A DNA stretch of 35,076 nt from GWB1-39-12 sp964435575 (GTDB lineage Bacteria > Patescibacteriota > Microgenomatia > UBA8517), in assembly GCA_964435575.1 (NCBI GenBank), contig CAYSZS010000012.1, positions 1-35,076 of the forward strand, read 5' to 3'. The position numbers and the translations under genes were made by a program. The notes beneath the pieces were generated by a model. The model saw only the letters and a list, made by a program, of their open reading frames with translations, made no database searches and was not told the origin of the DNA. Positions 7,414 through 14,092 of the stretch are shown here, piece after piece; within the stretch, counting starts at the first letter, position 1; each line of letters begins with the position of its first letter.

Positions 7414-8274
7414 TTACAAATCTTGAAGTTTTTCTGAAAAACTATCGACATGTCCTCCACCGCACGATACAAACATTGTTTTTCCTTCTTCCGAGTACTG
7501 TTTAATCTTCTGGACAAAACGTTTATCTCTTTCTTCTGATAAACCTTTACCTACCGTGGCGGCAACTCTAAGATCTTCAGGCAGCCTATTAATGTCTGCG
7601 TCCGTGTTACTAGGAAAAGCAACTTGGCTTAACTGGCGATAGTTCTCGTCATTTGTGTTGACCGCGGTTAAGCTAAATCCTGCGCGAGTTATCAAGAATC
7701 TGTCTATTGTTTCTTCACTCTCTAACACTTTGGATATATTAGGGTCGCCAAGAGCATTAACAATTTTCTCTTTAGTCATTCCAAAACGATTGAGCATTTG
7801 TAAGATATTTTTCATATTAATTGTTTGTCCTTGGTCATTAAGATGGATTGCTGATTGAGAAACCATCCAAAGCAACGCGTTTTCAGCTCCGAAAGACGAG
7901 GAGGCCGTAGCTAATTGTTCCTCCATCGACATATCCCAAGAATCAATTTGCTTTATTCCCAATTCCTTGGCACGATAAGCCATAGCCTGCTGATCTCCAC
8001 CCAGAATAGCTTCTCCCAAGGACTTTTTAATTACTCCCACTGTGACTGCACTACCCTCTCCTAGAAAAACTACATCTTCTGCACCCTTTTCCTGTACAAC
8101 TTTTCCAAGGGCATTCATTATTCCTTCCGTTCCGCTTAAGCTTGTGGTATGTTGTGCGATACCAGCCACTATCACTTCATTACCACCAGAAAGCCCTATC
8201 TTTTCAATCTGATCAGATATATGTATATGGTCTACCCTTTCCTTCCTAGAATAATCATCAAAATCCTCATCCAT
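7414..8274 (-). CDS. Soluble protein, possibly TraB/ChaN/EreA-like
   Basis: A 286-residue protein with no membrane segment. Its core begins VIVAGIAQHTTSLSGTEG, with VVFLGEGSAVT near residue 69. It ends with SEERDKRFVQKIKQY and a MFVSCGGGHVDSF segment. An early GE motif, a late R-D-x-x-x-x-x-x-I helix and a hydrophobic strand ending G-G-H recall the TraB/PrgY, ChaN and erythromycin-esterase-like fold. The similarity is weak and I do not assign a function. AGAGGAG lies 12 bp before the ATG. It ends the run that starts with the methyltransferase. Confidence 0.65.
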   Translation of the reverse strand: MDEDFDDYSRKERVDHIHISDQIEKIGLSGGNEVIVAGIAQHTTSLSGTEGIMNALGKVVQEKGAEDVVFLGEGSAVTVGVIKKSLGEAILGGDQQAMAYRAKELGIKQIDSWDMSMEEQLATASSSFGAENALLWMVSQSAIHLNDQGQTINMKNILQMLNRFGMTKEKIVNALGDPNISKVLESEETIDRFLITRAGFSLTAVNTNDENYRQLSQVAFPSNTDADINRLPEDLRVAATVGKGLSEERDKRFVQKIKQYSEEGKTMFVSCGGGHVDSFSEKLQDL

Positions 8275-8371
8275 ATAAATATTTTACTCCTCTTATACGA
8301 ATTATCGGTGTGGGTATTGGTTACGTTCGGATAATGGGGGATAATACCTTTTATTGAAATGTTTGAAGACT

Positions 8372-9352
8372 TTACACACCACACCCGCCTCCGCCACCTT
8401 GTGCTTTAGGAAGCAACCCTTCAGCTTGAAGTTCTTTGTTGATTGCAGCATAACCCTGACCGCTTGAATAACTTACACCTAATATTTCTTTCGGATTTAC
8501 ATCTTTCCAAGCCATACCCTTCTGTGCCTTAAAGTACGTAGCTATTTCGGCATAATTTTGCGGGAACCAGTATGAATTAAGAACCAGTGCTTTTTTATAA
8601 ATTTCGTCTTTAGACATTCCCTGGGAAGCCGCCAGTTCAATGAACCCAAGCATTGCGGCTCCGTGGTTACAATCTGGAAAACCGGTGTGGTTTCCGCAAC
8701 AAGGGCGATAGATACTTTCGGCAATCTCTTTAACAAGATTTTCTTGATCAGGAGTTAAGCTAATGATAGATAAACTATTAAAAAGTTTTCCGCCTTCAGT
8801 TTTACCCAAAGTCCAGCCGGCGGTTGATGCAAAGCTGTCAACTTTATCTTTATACTGTGTCCCCATGGGTCCTTCAGACAAAACCTTACTCTTATTTGCA
8901 ATGCCCAAAGGCCACAACAAATTTAATATAAGTTGTGCGTTCTCCTGATTAAGAACTATCTCATCGTTTGAAGGATTTTCAAGTAGCTTCTTCTGGGTAT
9001 CAGTTAGAGGACTGCGCTCTTCATATAGCTTTATGAGTTTATCCTTATCAATTGCTCCCATTTGAACCATCTTGGTAACTGTATCGTTAAACTTTATTCC
9101 GAGCTTGTAGTTGGACGGCAATATCTCCTTCAGCACTTCTGAGGATTGTTGTGAAGTTTGAGGGGAGTTTCCTGCAGTACCCACTTTTGTATCTGCCACT
9201 TTAACCCCTGTCAGGCTTTCCAAATTTTTTAACCTTTGCCACATACTTCCTATTGCAAACGCAAATCCAATTGATGCTACAAGAAGTATAGGAACTAATT
9301 TTTCTAGAAGATTACTTTCCTTAAGTTTCTGTTTACTCTTTATAACAACCAT
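8372..9352 (-). CDS. Membrane-anchored protein with C-terminal Cys/His-rich domain
   Basis: The 326-residue protein has a cytoplasmic basic start and one helix (about 17-38) in the sequence LVPILLVASIGFAFAIGSMW. A Gln/Ser linker and an extracytoplasmic part follow. Near residues 217-231 is RPCCGNHTGFPDCNHG, with three cysteines and two histidines. Next comes a helix with G-F-I-E-L-A-A-S-Q-G-M-S-x-D-E-I, and it ends GGGGGCGV. The anchor closely matches that of the DsbA-like protein at 18720-19505. The CC...G...EGL-like pattern recalls the Cys-rich protein at 19568-20140. Metal or thiol binding outside the membrane is a reasonable guess. It lies 24 bp after the methyltransferase gene. Confidence 0.7.
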   Translation of the reverse strand: MVVIKSKQKLKESNLLEKLVPILLVASIGFAFAIGSMWQRLKNLESLTGVKVADTKVGTAGNSPQTSQQSSEVLKEILPSNYKLGIKFNDTVTKMVQMGAIDKDKLIKLYEERSPLTDTQKKLLENPSNDEIVLNQENAQLILNLLWPLGIANKSKVLSEGPMGTQYKDKVDSFASTAGWTLGKTEGGKLFNSLSIISLTPDQENLVKEIAESIYRPCCGNHTGFPDCNHGAAMLGFIELAASQGMSKDEIYKKALVLNSYWFPQNYAEIATYFKAQKGMAWKDVNPKEILGVSYSSGQGYAAINKELQAEGLLPKAQGGGGGCGV

Positions 9353-9376
9353 ATAAAAAGACTAGCAGTTCAATCA

Positions 9377-10042
9377 TTAAGATTTCATGAATGTTAGTTT
9401 CGGCAATTTCTTTTCTTTATCGGCATTTGTCAACGAAGGAATAAAAGCTGGTGTATGTTTCTTATATTCCAAATACTCACCTTTAAATTTAACTGCCATT
9501 TCATTTTCTTCAAGTTTTGATAAACGCCAGTATCTCCAAAGTAGGAACGGAGCCATAAAAACGGTAATAATTGTTGGCCATTGGAGCAAGAATCCAATGA
9601 TTATTAAGGAAAATCCCCCATATTGCGGATGGCGCATAAATTTATAAAGACCGTTTACGGCCAAAGCGCTTACTTTGCGAGCTTTGTAGAGTACTTTCCA
9701 AGCCAGTGCAATCATATTAAACCCAAGAATGATTAATGCGTAGCTTACAAGATGAAAGATACTTAGGTGCGGATTTCCCTGGAAGTTTAATAGAGAACCA
9801 ATAAGATGTCCTGAGTCGTGAGAAAAACCCAAATTTGCTTTAACTCCAAATACCGACATGAGTAAATAAATAGTTAGAGGAAAGCCATACATTTCGGTAA
9901 AGAGTGCGACAATAAAAGCTCCAAAAGTCCGATAAGTTGTCCAATCAGTTTTAGTACGTGGCTTAAAAACAGATTTTACGAAATAAAGAGTCAATATAAC
10001 GCTAACTCCAACTAACCACCACTTGCCATAACCGTATTCCAT
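9377..10042 (-). CDS. ICMT/PEMT-like integral membrane methyltransferase
   Basis: This 221-residue protein has about five membrane helices. Its C-terminal half carries the hallmark of isoprenylcysteine-carboxyl-methyltransferase-like proteins: GLYKFMRHPQYGG (about 137-149), hydrophobic helices, then E-E-N-E-M and an F-x-x-E-Y-x-x-Y-x-x-x-x-P ending. These enzymes use S-adenosylmethionine at the membrane face; the substrate here cannot be told. The ATG lies exactly 6 bp after a -10 hexamer, so the mRNA should be leaderless. A response-regulator box controls it. A decayed copy of this promoter and the first eight codons sits at 10893-10956. Confidence 0.85.
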   Translation of the reverse strand: MEYGYGKWWLVGVSVILTLYFVKSVFKPRTKTDWTTYRTFGAFIVALFTEMYGFPLTIYLLMSVFGVKANLGFSHDSGHLIGSLLNFQGNPHLSIFHLVSYALIILGFNMIALAWKVLYKARKVSALAVNGLYKFMRHPQYGGFSLIIIGFLLQWPTIITVFMAPFLLWRYWRLSKLEENEMAVKFKGEYLEYKKHTPAFIPSLTNADKEKKLPKLTFMKS

Positions 10043-10048
10043 AATCGA

Positions 10049-10082
10049 AGTCTAACCCAAAGACTATTAAGGAATTATGAAG
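10049..10082 (-). promoter_or_regulatory. Response-regulator box and leaderless promoter of the methyltransferase
   Basis: CTTCATA-ATTC-CTTAATA (10065-10082, minus strand), 10 bp, then -10 TAGACT (10049-10054), 6 bp, then ATG. A transcript starting about 7 bp after the -10 would begin at or next to the start codon. Confidence 0.7.
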
Positions 10083-10187
10083 AAACTTGCAAAAGGTGCT
10101 CACAATTTGTCTACTTCAGTGATGATTCGAATCAAAAAAGTTACATATTACCTGTCAGGTGTACAACTATTCCTGAGTAAAATCTGA

Positions 10188-10601
10188 CTAATTCTTTTCA
10201 ATGATTACTAACAATTCTTGCGGGGTTAAAACTACGACTTCTTCCCCGATATAATCGGACTTATTTCTAGTGACTAAATATTTAGCTTTACTATCAAGTG
10301 CCGAATAATATTGAATTGCATCTTCAAAATCCCTAAAAACTGATGCTAACGCGCGATCAATTATATTTTCATTTATCCTAGTAACCTTAAATAAAAGTCT
10401 TAATTTTCGTAAAGCTAACCAAGCCTTACTATTATTTTTTGCTTTTGATATAAGGTAAAAGGTATTTGTGAATATAATAGGTGAGGTAAAGCCTTTGACT
10501 TCCCCTTTTTCGATATGCTCTACTACTTTTGAAGAATAAGCAAAGTCCTTTCTTTCAAGTAAAATGTCTAAAATTACATCATTATCTACAAAAACATTCA
10601 T
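10188..10601 (-). CDS. PIN-domain toxin of a toxin-antitoxin pair
   Basis: The 137-residue protein is a single PIN domain, the VapC-type Mg2+-dependent ribonuclease fold. The first strand MNVFVDNDVILDILLER carries Asp6 and Glu16. FEDAIQYYSA gives Asp94, and VTRNKSDY gives Asp116. These are the acidic residues expected in the active site. It overlaps the antitoxin gene by 4 bp and is transcribed with it. The 145 bp beyond its stop hold only an ACCTGTCAGGT palindrome (10150-10160) and the methyltransferase promoter. Confidence 0.85.
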   Translation of the reverse strand: MNVFVDNDVILDILLERKDFAYSSKVVEHIEKGEVKGFTSPIIFTNTFYLISKAKNNSKAWLALRKLRLLFKVTRINENIIDRALASVFRDFEDAIQYYSALDSKAKYLVTRNKSDYIGEEVVVLTPQELLVIIEKN

Positions 10602-10840
10602 TTATATTTTTCTTGCAGATATTCATATATTGTCTGCTTTTCGGACCTATCTAACTTTTTAGCTATACCTGTAAGCTCTTTTACAACAGAAGTATCAACA
10701 TTTCGTTGTTGTTTGGTTTTAATAAGTAAACGAAAATAACCCTCTACTAAACCAGACAAGCTTTGGTTTTTAGATTGTAATAACATCTTAGCCTTTTCAA
10801 CAACGTCTGAGTTTATACTTAATGTGAGTTTTGTTGTCAT
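10598..10840 (-). CDS. Antitoxin (DUF6364-like) partner of the PIN toxin
   Basis: The 80-residue protein begins MTTKLTLSINSDVVEKAK. The pattern (a short beta strand, then a helix with K-A-K, then S-L-S-x-L-V-E-x-Y) fits ribbon-helix-helix-type antitoxins of the DUF6364 kind. The C-terminal half is charged and would bind the toxin. The start is the ATG at 10838-10840, exactly 6 bp after a -10 hexamer, so the mRNA should be leaderless. A longer frame opening at 10903 crosses the promoter and the methyltransferase relic, so I reject it. Confidence 0.8.
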   Translation of the reverse strand: MTTKLTLSINSDVVEKAKMLLQSKNQSLSGLVEGYFRLLIKTKQQRNVDTSVVKELTGIAKKLDRSEKQTIYEYLQEKYK

Positions 10841-10846
10841 ACAATA

Positions 10847-10881
10847 ATGATATACGTACTCTATTACGATGTCAATACGTA
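10847..10881 (-). promoter_or_regulatory. Promoter and operator of the toxin-antitoxin pair
   Basis: -35 TTGACA (10870-10875), 17 bp, -10 TATCAT (10847-10852), then 6 bp to ATG. Two ATACGTA copies (10852-10858 and 10875-10881), each containing the palindrome TACGTA, lie 23 bp apart over the -10 and -35. They are suited to autorepression by the antitoxin. Confidence 0.7.
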
Positions 10882-10892
10882 TTGGAACTCGA

Positions 10893-10956
10893 CCATCTGC
10901 CATAATTATATTCCATTTTTACGGCCTAACCAAAAGAGTATTAGGAAATTATGAAG
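10893..10956 (-). pseudogene. Relic of a second methyltransferase promoter and gene start
   Basis: On the minus strand this stretch aligns without gaps to 10019-10082, at 48 of 64 identical positions. It holds the response-regulator box (10939-10956), 10 bp, a decayed -10 (TAGGCC), 6 bp, an ATG at 10914-10916, and codons for MEYNYGRW against MEYGYGKW in the intact gene. The reading then runs into the toxin-antitoxin promoter and stops after 14 codons. The toxin-antitoxin pair thus lies between two direct copies. Confidence 0.75.
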
Positions 10957-11112
10957 AAGATTACTTAAAGTTCACTTGTTGGAGCATGTCTTCCGGCCTA
11001 GCAAGCTGTAAACTTAATTTATCAATTCTTTCTGTTAACCTCTTTTCTGTCTCATTAAAACGTTATTACACATGGCTGGAACAGGAAATCGTTGCATGTT
11101 AATATGAATTGA

Positions 11113-11790
11113 ATGAAGATAGTAAAGTTGGTTGCGGTATGTTTTCTGTTGCTAATATTTCTGTTACTAGTAAGAAAGTATTACTGGAGGAATGTAGGAG
11201 AAACATCGGTATGGCCAATACAAAAAGGAAGATTGGAATTAATATTTAAAGACAATACAAATTTGAAGATTTTAAAATGGCAATTTAGGTTATTGGGAAT
11301 ATTCTTGCCAGAAGAAACTTTAAAAACAAAATTCTTAGTTTTATCTACTCCAAAAAGAGGGCTTTCTGCAAAATATATAGCTGAGATAGAACAGGATTCT
11401 TGGGTGATGGAGGTGGGTGACTATACTGTTTATTTGAACGATCAAAGACAAAAGACGGGAGAGTATCCGCTAAGAACACTAAAAGATAAGGATTACTTGT
11501 ATGTCAAACTAAATAAATTGCTATCAAGGGACGAGGCCAAAAAATGGTTAGAGCAATACCCCGGTTTATGGGATGAAGGACTAGAACAAATAAATAAAAA
11601 TGTCGTAGAAACACCGATGGTAGATACAGTTACCGGAGAGGTGGTAAGTGGGGGAAGTTCTAACGGATGGAATTATTCTTTGACTCAAACTGTAAACATT
11701 TTACCAGGATGGGAAAGAGAATATGCGGCAGTATTGAAACGAATAGGTGGAGTAGAAAAGGTCGAATTCATACCCACGCCTTTGCCTTGA
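11113..11790 (+). CDS. Membrane-anchored protein, unknown
   Basis: The 225-residue protein has a single N-terminal helix (about residues 4-22) with few charges before it, then a soluble part. The C-terminus ends YAAVLKRIGGVEKVEFIPTPLP. No family is recognised. One section (about 150-190) is rich in Val, Thr and Gly. TAATAT (11103 region), about 7 bp before the ATG, could be a -10, so this too may be leaderless; there is no Shine-Dalgarno. It is the only plus-strand gene in this part and is convergent with the redoxin gene. The 200 bp upstream (10957-11112) hold nothing I can identify. Confidence 0.65.
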   Translation: MKIVKLVAVCFLLLIFLLLVRKYYWRNVGETSVWPIQKGRLELIFKDNTNLKILKWQFRLLGIFLPEETLKTKFLVLSTPKRGLSAKYIAEIEQDSWVMEVGDYTVYLNDQRQKTGEYPLRTLKDKDYLYVKLNKLLSRDEAKKWLEQYPGLWDEGLEQINKNVVETPMVDTVTGEVVSGGSSNGWNYSLTQTVNILPGWEREYAAVLKRIGGVEKVEFIPTPLP

Positions 11791-11840
11791 CCCTGTTCAA
11801 TAACCCCCCACCTCAAATGGCCTTGCCTTGTGAGGCTAAA

Positions 11841-12488
11841 TCAGAGTTTATTAATCTCAGCAAGTAACTCTTTATTTCTCACTGCCATTTGGACGTCGTC
11901 CTTGGTAAACCTTATAACTCCCTCTTTGTCGATTAGAACGTAGGTATGTCCCGGGAATTGGCCCCTGTGCATTGATGATTCTAGTTTTAATACTCCATAA
12001 GCTTTTGATACTGACCTATCTGTGTCAAAAAGTGTGGTTGCACTGGAGAGTTCTGGCATTTTATTTATAGCTTGTACCCACTGATTTTTAGGATCTGCTG
12101 TTATGTTTAGAACAACTGCGATATTTGCTAACTCTTTATCTTTCCCAAAAGCTGCAATCTGGTTCCAGCAGGCTGGGTAACACATTAACCCTTCATTAAA
12201 AAACAAGAGTACATTCTTACCTTTTAAATCACTTAATTTATACTCTTTACCGTCATAAGCCTCTAAACTAAAATCAGGCGCAGGTTTGCCCTGCAAATTA
12301 TTAAAAACCGCCGAATCAACTGCTACGGGTTTGTGCATAGGATCTGAGTTTTGGGACAAAACCTGACTATTATTAGAATTATTACTCTGATTAGAACCTG
12401 CATTTGGTCTATTTATAGCCATACCTATAACTACTGCCGTAAGTATCATTCCAACTACAACTACCGTTGTTTTTTGATTAGAACTCAA
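11841..12488 (-). CDS. Membrane-anchored redoxin (AhpC/TSA-like) with CxxxC
   Basis: A 215-residue protein with one N-terminal helix (about 8-25), an Asn/Ser/Gln-rich linker and a thioredoxin-fold domain from about residue 65 (GKPAPDFSLEAYDGKEYKL). The active-site region is NEGLMCYPACWNQ, with Cys103 and Cys107 separated by three residues rather than the two of TlpA or thioredoxin. It probably reduces peroxides or disulfides outside the membrane, fed by CcdA encoded upstream. The start is TTG, supported by GGGGGAGGTGA 6 bp before it. The last part of the mRNA leader forms one arm of a 19-bp inverted repeat. Confidence 0.85.
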   Translation of the reverse strand: MSSNQKTTVVVVGMILTAVVIGMAINRPNAGSNQSNNSNNSQVLSQNSDPMHKPVAVDSAVFNNLQGKPAPDFSLEAYDGKEYKLSDLKGKNVLLFFNEGLMCYPACWNQIAAFGKDKELANIAVVLNITADPKNQWVQAINKMPELSSATTLFDTDRSVSKAYGVLKLESSMHRGQFPGHTYVLIDKEGVIRFTKDDVQMAVRNKELLAEINKL

Positions 12489-12501
12489 TTTAAATCACCT
12501 C

Positions 12502-12640
12502 CCCCGCACCAAGTTAACAGAAAATATTTCATTGATTTTGAGTATATTTTCAATTCCACTCATACGTTTATTGAGAATCCAATTTATTATTTAACTCGTG
12601 TATCATATTTTTAAAAATCAACTGTTAATTTGGTGCGGGG
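12502..12640. repeat. 19-bp inverted repeat between ccdA and the redoxin gene
   Basis: Arms CCCCGCACCAAGTTAACAG (12502-12520) and CTGTTAATTTGGTGCGGGG (12622-12640) pair at 18 of 19 positions, with 101 nt between them. In the mRNA the first arm contains the ccdA stop codon, and the second ends directly before the GAGGTGA Shine-Dalgarno of the redoxin gene. The AT-rich loop has no T-run after the stem. It contains a 22-codon frame ending in that Shine-Dalgarno. Confidence 0.85.
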
Positions 12641-13494
12641 CTCCTCCTTTTCCATTCCCTAACAGCGTGAATTACAATTAAAATGAAAATAGATACAAAT
12701 ATGATTCCCCAAATAGGTTCGGGAATAAATTTAGTTACGCTTTCAACCGATTTAATCAATTTTGTGATATAGATATTTACCATAAGCTGATAATCCGAAT
12801 GAGATTCAATCTTGCCTGCTCTTGCCAAAATAACGATTATTATTCCAAGAGCCAAAAACATTACTCCCGAGAAAAGATTTGCAAAAGTCAATGTGATTTT
12901 TCTTCCTAATAACTCATAGTTAATAGTTTTTCTAAATGCAAAGAACTTTTTAGTGAAATCTCTTTTATCCAAAAGAGCCGCTATAAAAAATAACGGAAGT
13001 ACCATTCCCAAAACGTAGGCTAGTGTGAATATCCCTCCCAAGACAAATGAGCCAGGTAATGCTGAGAGAGCAAGAACCCCCGCTAAAACCGGGGCACAAC
13101 AAGTTGTTGCTATTGCCGAAAACACCCCTAATAGGAAAATTGAAAGTAGACCAGTACCTTTCATTTCCGGGTGAACCGGAGAATTAAAAGAAAAACTTTT
13201 TCCCAATACTAAACTTAATCCGAGCAATATTAAAAATATTCCTCCAGTAAGAAACACTATATTGTGATACTCCCTAAAGATCTGACTTAAAAAACTGACT
13301 CCTAAACCAATTGGTAAAAAAATACTTAGAAGTCCCAAGAAATATATAAAAGTCATTAAAAATATTTTGGCCTTTTGCTTAAAAATCGATGCAAAATAGG
13401 TGGGTAAAAGTACGGTTATACAGCAAGGAGCAAAAAGTGCAGCAACTCCTGCGAAAAAAGAGGCAATAAATGACGCGCTAAAAAGTAAATCCAT
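12625..13494 (-). CDS. ccdA: CcdA/DsbD-type thiol transporter
   Basis: The 289-residue membrane protein carries electrons from cytoplasmic thioredoxin to thiol proteins outside. It begins MDLLFSASFIASFFAG. The redox cysteines lie in LFAPCCITVLLP (about residues 24-25) and ATTCCAPVLAG (second repeat), each as a Cys-Cys pair before proline-rich turns. Additional helices at the C-terminus make it longer than minimal CcdA. I use the ATG at 13494, 5 nt after the YHS stop, by coupling. An ATG at 13533 would add MARLKPTPLVINT and overlap the YHS gene by 35 bp. It probably serves the redoxin downstream and perhaps the DsbA-like protein. Confidence 0.88.
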   Translation of the reverse strand: MDLLFSASFIASFFAGVAALFAPCCITVLLPTYFASIFKQKAKIFLMTFIYFLGLLSIFLPIGLGVSFLSQIFREYHNIVFLTGGIFLILLGLSLVLGKSFSFNSPVHPEMKGTGLLSIFLLGVFSAIATTCCAPVLAGVLALSALPGSFVLGGIFTLAYVLGMVLPLFFIAALLDKRDFTKKFFAFRKTINYELLGRKITLTFANLFSGVMFLALGIIIVILARAGKIESHSDYQLMVNIYITKLIKSVESVTKFIPEPIWGIIFVSIFILIVIHAVREWKRRSPAPN

Positions 13495-13498
13495 AGTA

Positions 13499-13687
13499 TT
13501 AATGACAAGAGGTGTGGGCTTGAGCCGAGCCATCTTTCTTAATAATATTTTTAGGATTAAAATCGAATTGTCTTTTGCATCTCTGCGAACAGAAATGATA
13601 CGTTTTCCCTTTGTACTCGGAAAAGTGCTCAGTCTTACCTATTTTCATTTTGCAAACGGGGTCGGTTTTTTTAAATAATCCAAACAT
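13499..13687 (-). CDS. YHS domain peptide (62 aa)
   Basis: A complete YHS metal-binding domain: DPVCKM (about 9-14), then Y-K-G-K-T-Y-H-F-C-S-Q-R-C-K-R-Q-F. Unlike the YHS protein at 3349-3549 it keeps the FCSxxC half, and it adds a C-terminal TSCH. It begins MFGLFKK and has no signal peptide, so it is probably cytoplasmic. A strong Shine-Dalgarno (GGAGGTGA, 6 bp before ATG) and a response-regulator box precede it. It is first in the YHS-ccdA-redoxin operon and may pass metal or sense it near CcdA; this is inference. Confidence 0.85.
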   Translation of the reverse strand: MFGLFKKTDPVCKMKIGKTEHFSEYKGKTYHFCSQRCKRQFDFNPKNIIKKDGSAQAHTSCH

Positions 13688-13708
13688 ATTTTTTCACCTC
13701 CGAAGTTA

Positions 13709-13742
13709 ATCCTACAAAATGAACTATTAAGAATTTATGAAG
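13709..13742 (-). promoter_or_regulatory. Response-regulator box and -10 of the YHS-ccdA-redoxin operon
   Basis: CTTCATA-AATT-CTTAATA (13725-13742), 10 bp, then -10 TAGGAT (13709-13714). Here a leader of about 15 nt with a full Shine-Dalgarno follows, unlike the leaderless members of the set. Confidence 0.7.
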
Positions 13743-13753
13743 ATGACCCGAAG

Positions 13754-13996
13754 TCAATGTTTGTGCTCGCCGTCTTTCATGGTTCGACCATGCTCACCGT
13801 CCCGCATCATCCAGAAATGCAATAAGGGGCAAGCTAAGAGTACTCCTCCAAGCAAAAGCGTATTAACCGGCACTTTAAAAACAAAAAGAGCAATCAGGGC
13901 AATTGCAATAAGAGATAAACAGACCCCGAAAGTTTTTGCGGAAACTACTAAACCTCCCTGGGGTTTAGAGACTGACTCATGACTATGTGTATTCAT
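13754..13996 (-). CDS. DUF2933-type two-helix membrane peptide, His-rich ends
   Basis: The 80-residue peptide begins MNTHSHES. It has two hydrophobic helices (about 19-40 and 46-62, with L-L-A-C-P-L-L-H-F-W-M-M at the second) and ends in a His/Lys tail (DGEHGRTMKDGEHKH). CPLLHxxM followed by a His-rich tail is the DUF2933 pattern, common near copper and silver resistance genes. The ATG is 6 bp after a -10 hexamer that follows a response-regulator box, so the mRNA should be leaderless. It lies 96 bp from the stop of the sensor kinase, downstream in the same direction. Confidence 0.8.
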   Translation of the reverse strand: MNTHSHESVSKPQGGLVVSAKTFGVCLSLIAIALIALFVFKVPVNTLLLGGVLLACPLLHFWMMRDGEHGRTMKDGEHKH

Positions 13997-14002
13997 GCAA
14001 CA

Positions 14003-14036
14003 AGTATAGAAAGTAAGAGGTTATGAAATTATGAAG
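14003..14036 (-). promoter_or_regulatory. Response-regulator box and leaderless promoter of the DUF2933 gene
   Basis: CTTCATA-ATTT-CATAACC (14019-14036; the second half-site is degenerate), 10 bp, then -10 TATACT (14003-14008), 6 bp, then ATG. Confidence 0.65.
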
Positions 14037-14056
14037 AGAAGATTAATATCTTATTA

Positions 14057-14078
14057 ATCCTGAGCTTGTCGAATGGAT
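14057..14078. repeat. Dispersed repeat (TGAGC-TTGTCGAA type)
   Basis: ATCC-TGAGCTTGTCGAAT-GGAT. A related copy lies at 15817-15838. The core recalls a short intergenic repeat common in uncultured bacteria (CCTGAGCTTGTCGAAGG). Function unknown. Confidence 0.45.
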
Positions 14079-14092
14079 GAAAATTTAATTAA

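Noticed and set aside
10841..10903. Longer antitoxin start
   Set aside because: It would pass through the -35, -10 and the methyltransferase relic; the shorter start fits the promoter and the family.
10869..11102. Plus-strand open frame opposite the antitoxin promoter
   Set aside because: No ribosome site, chance composition, and it runs antisense to promoter and relic sequence.
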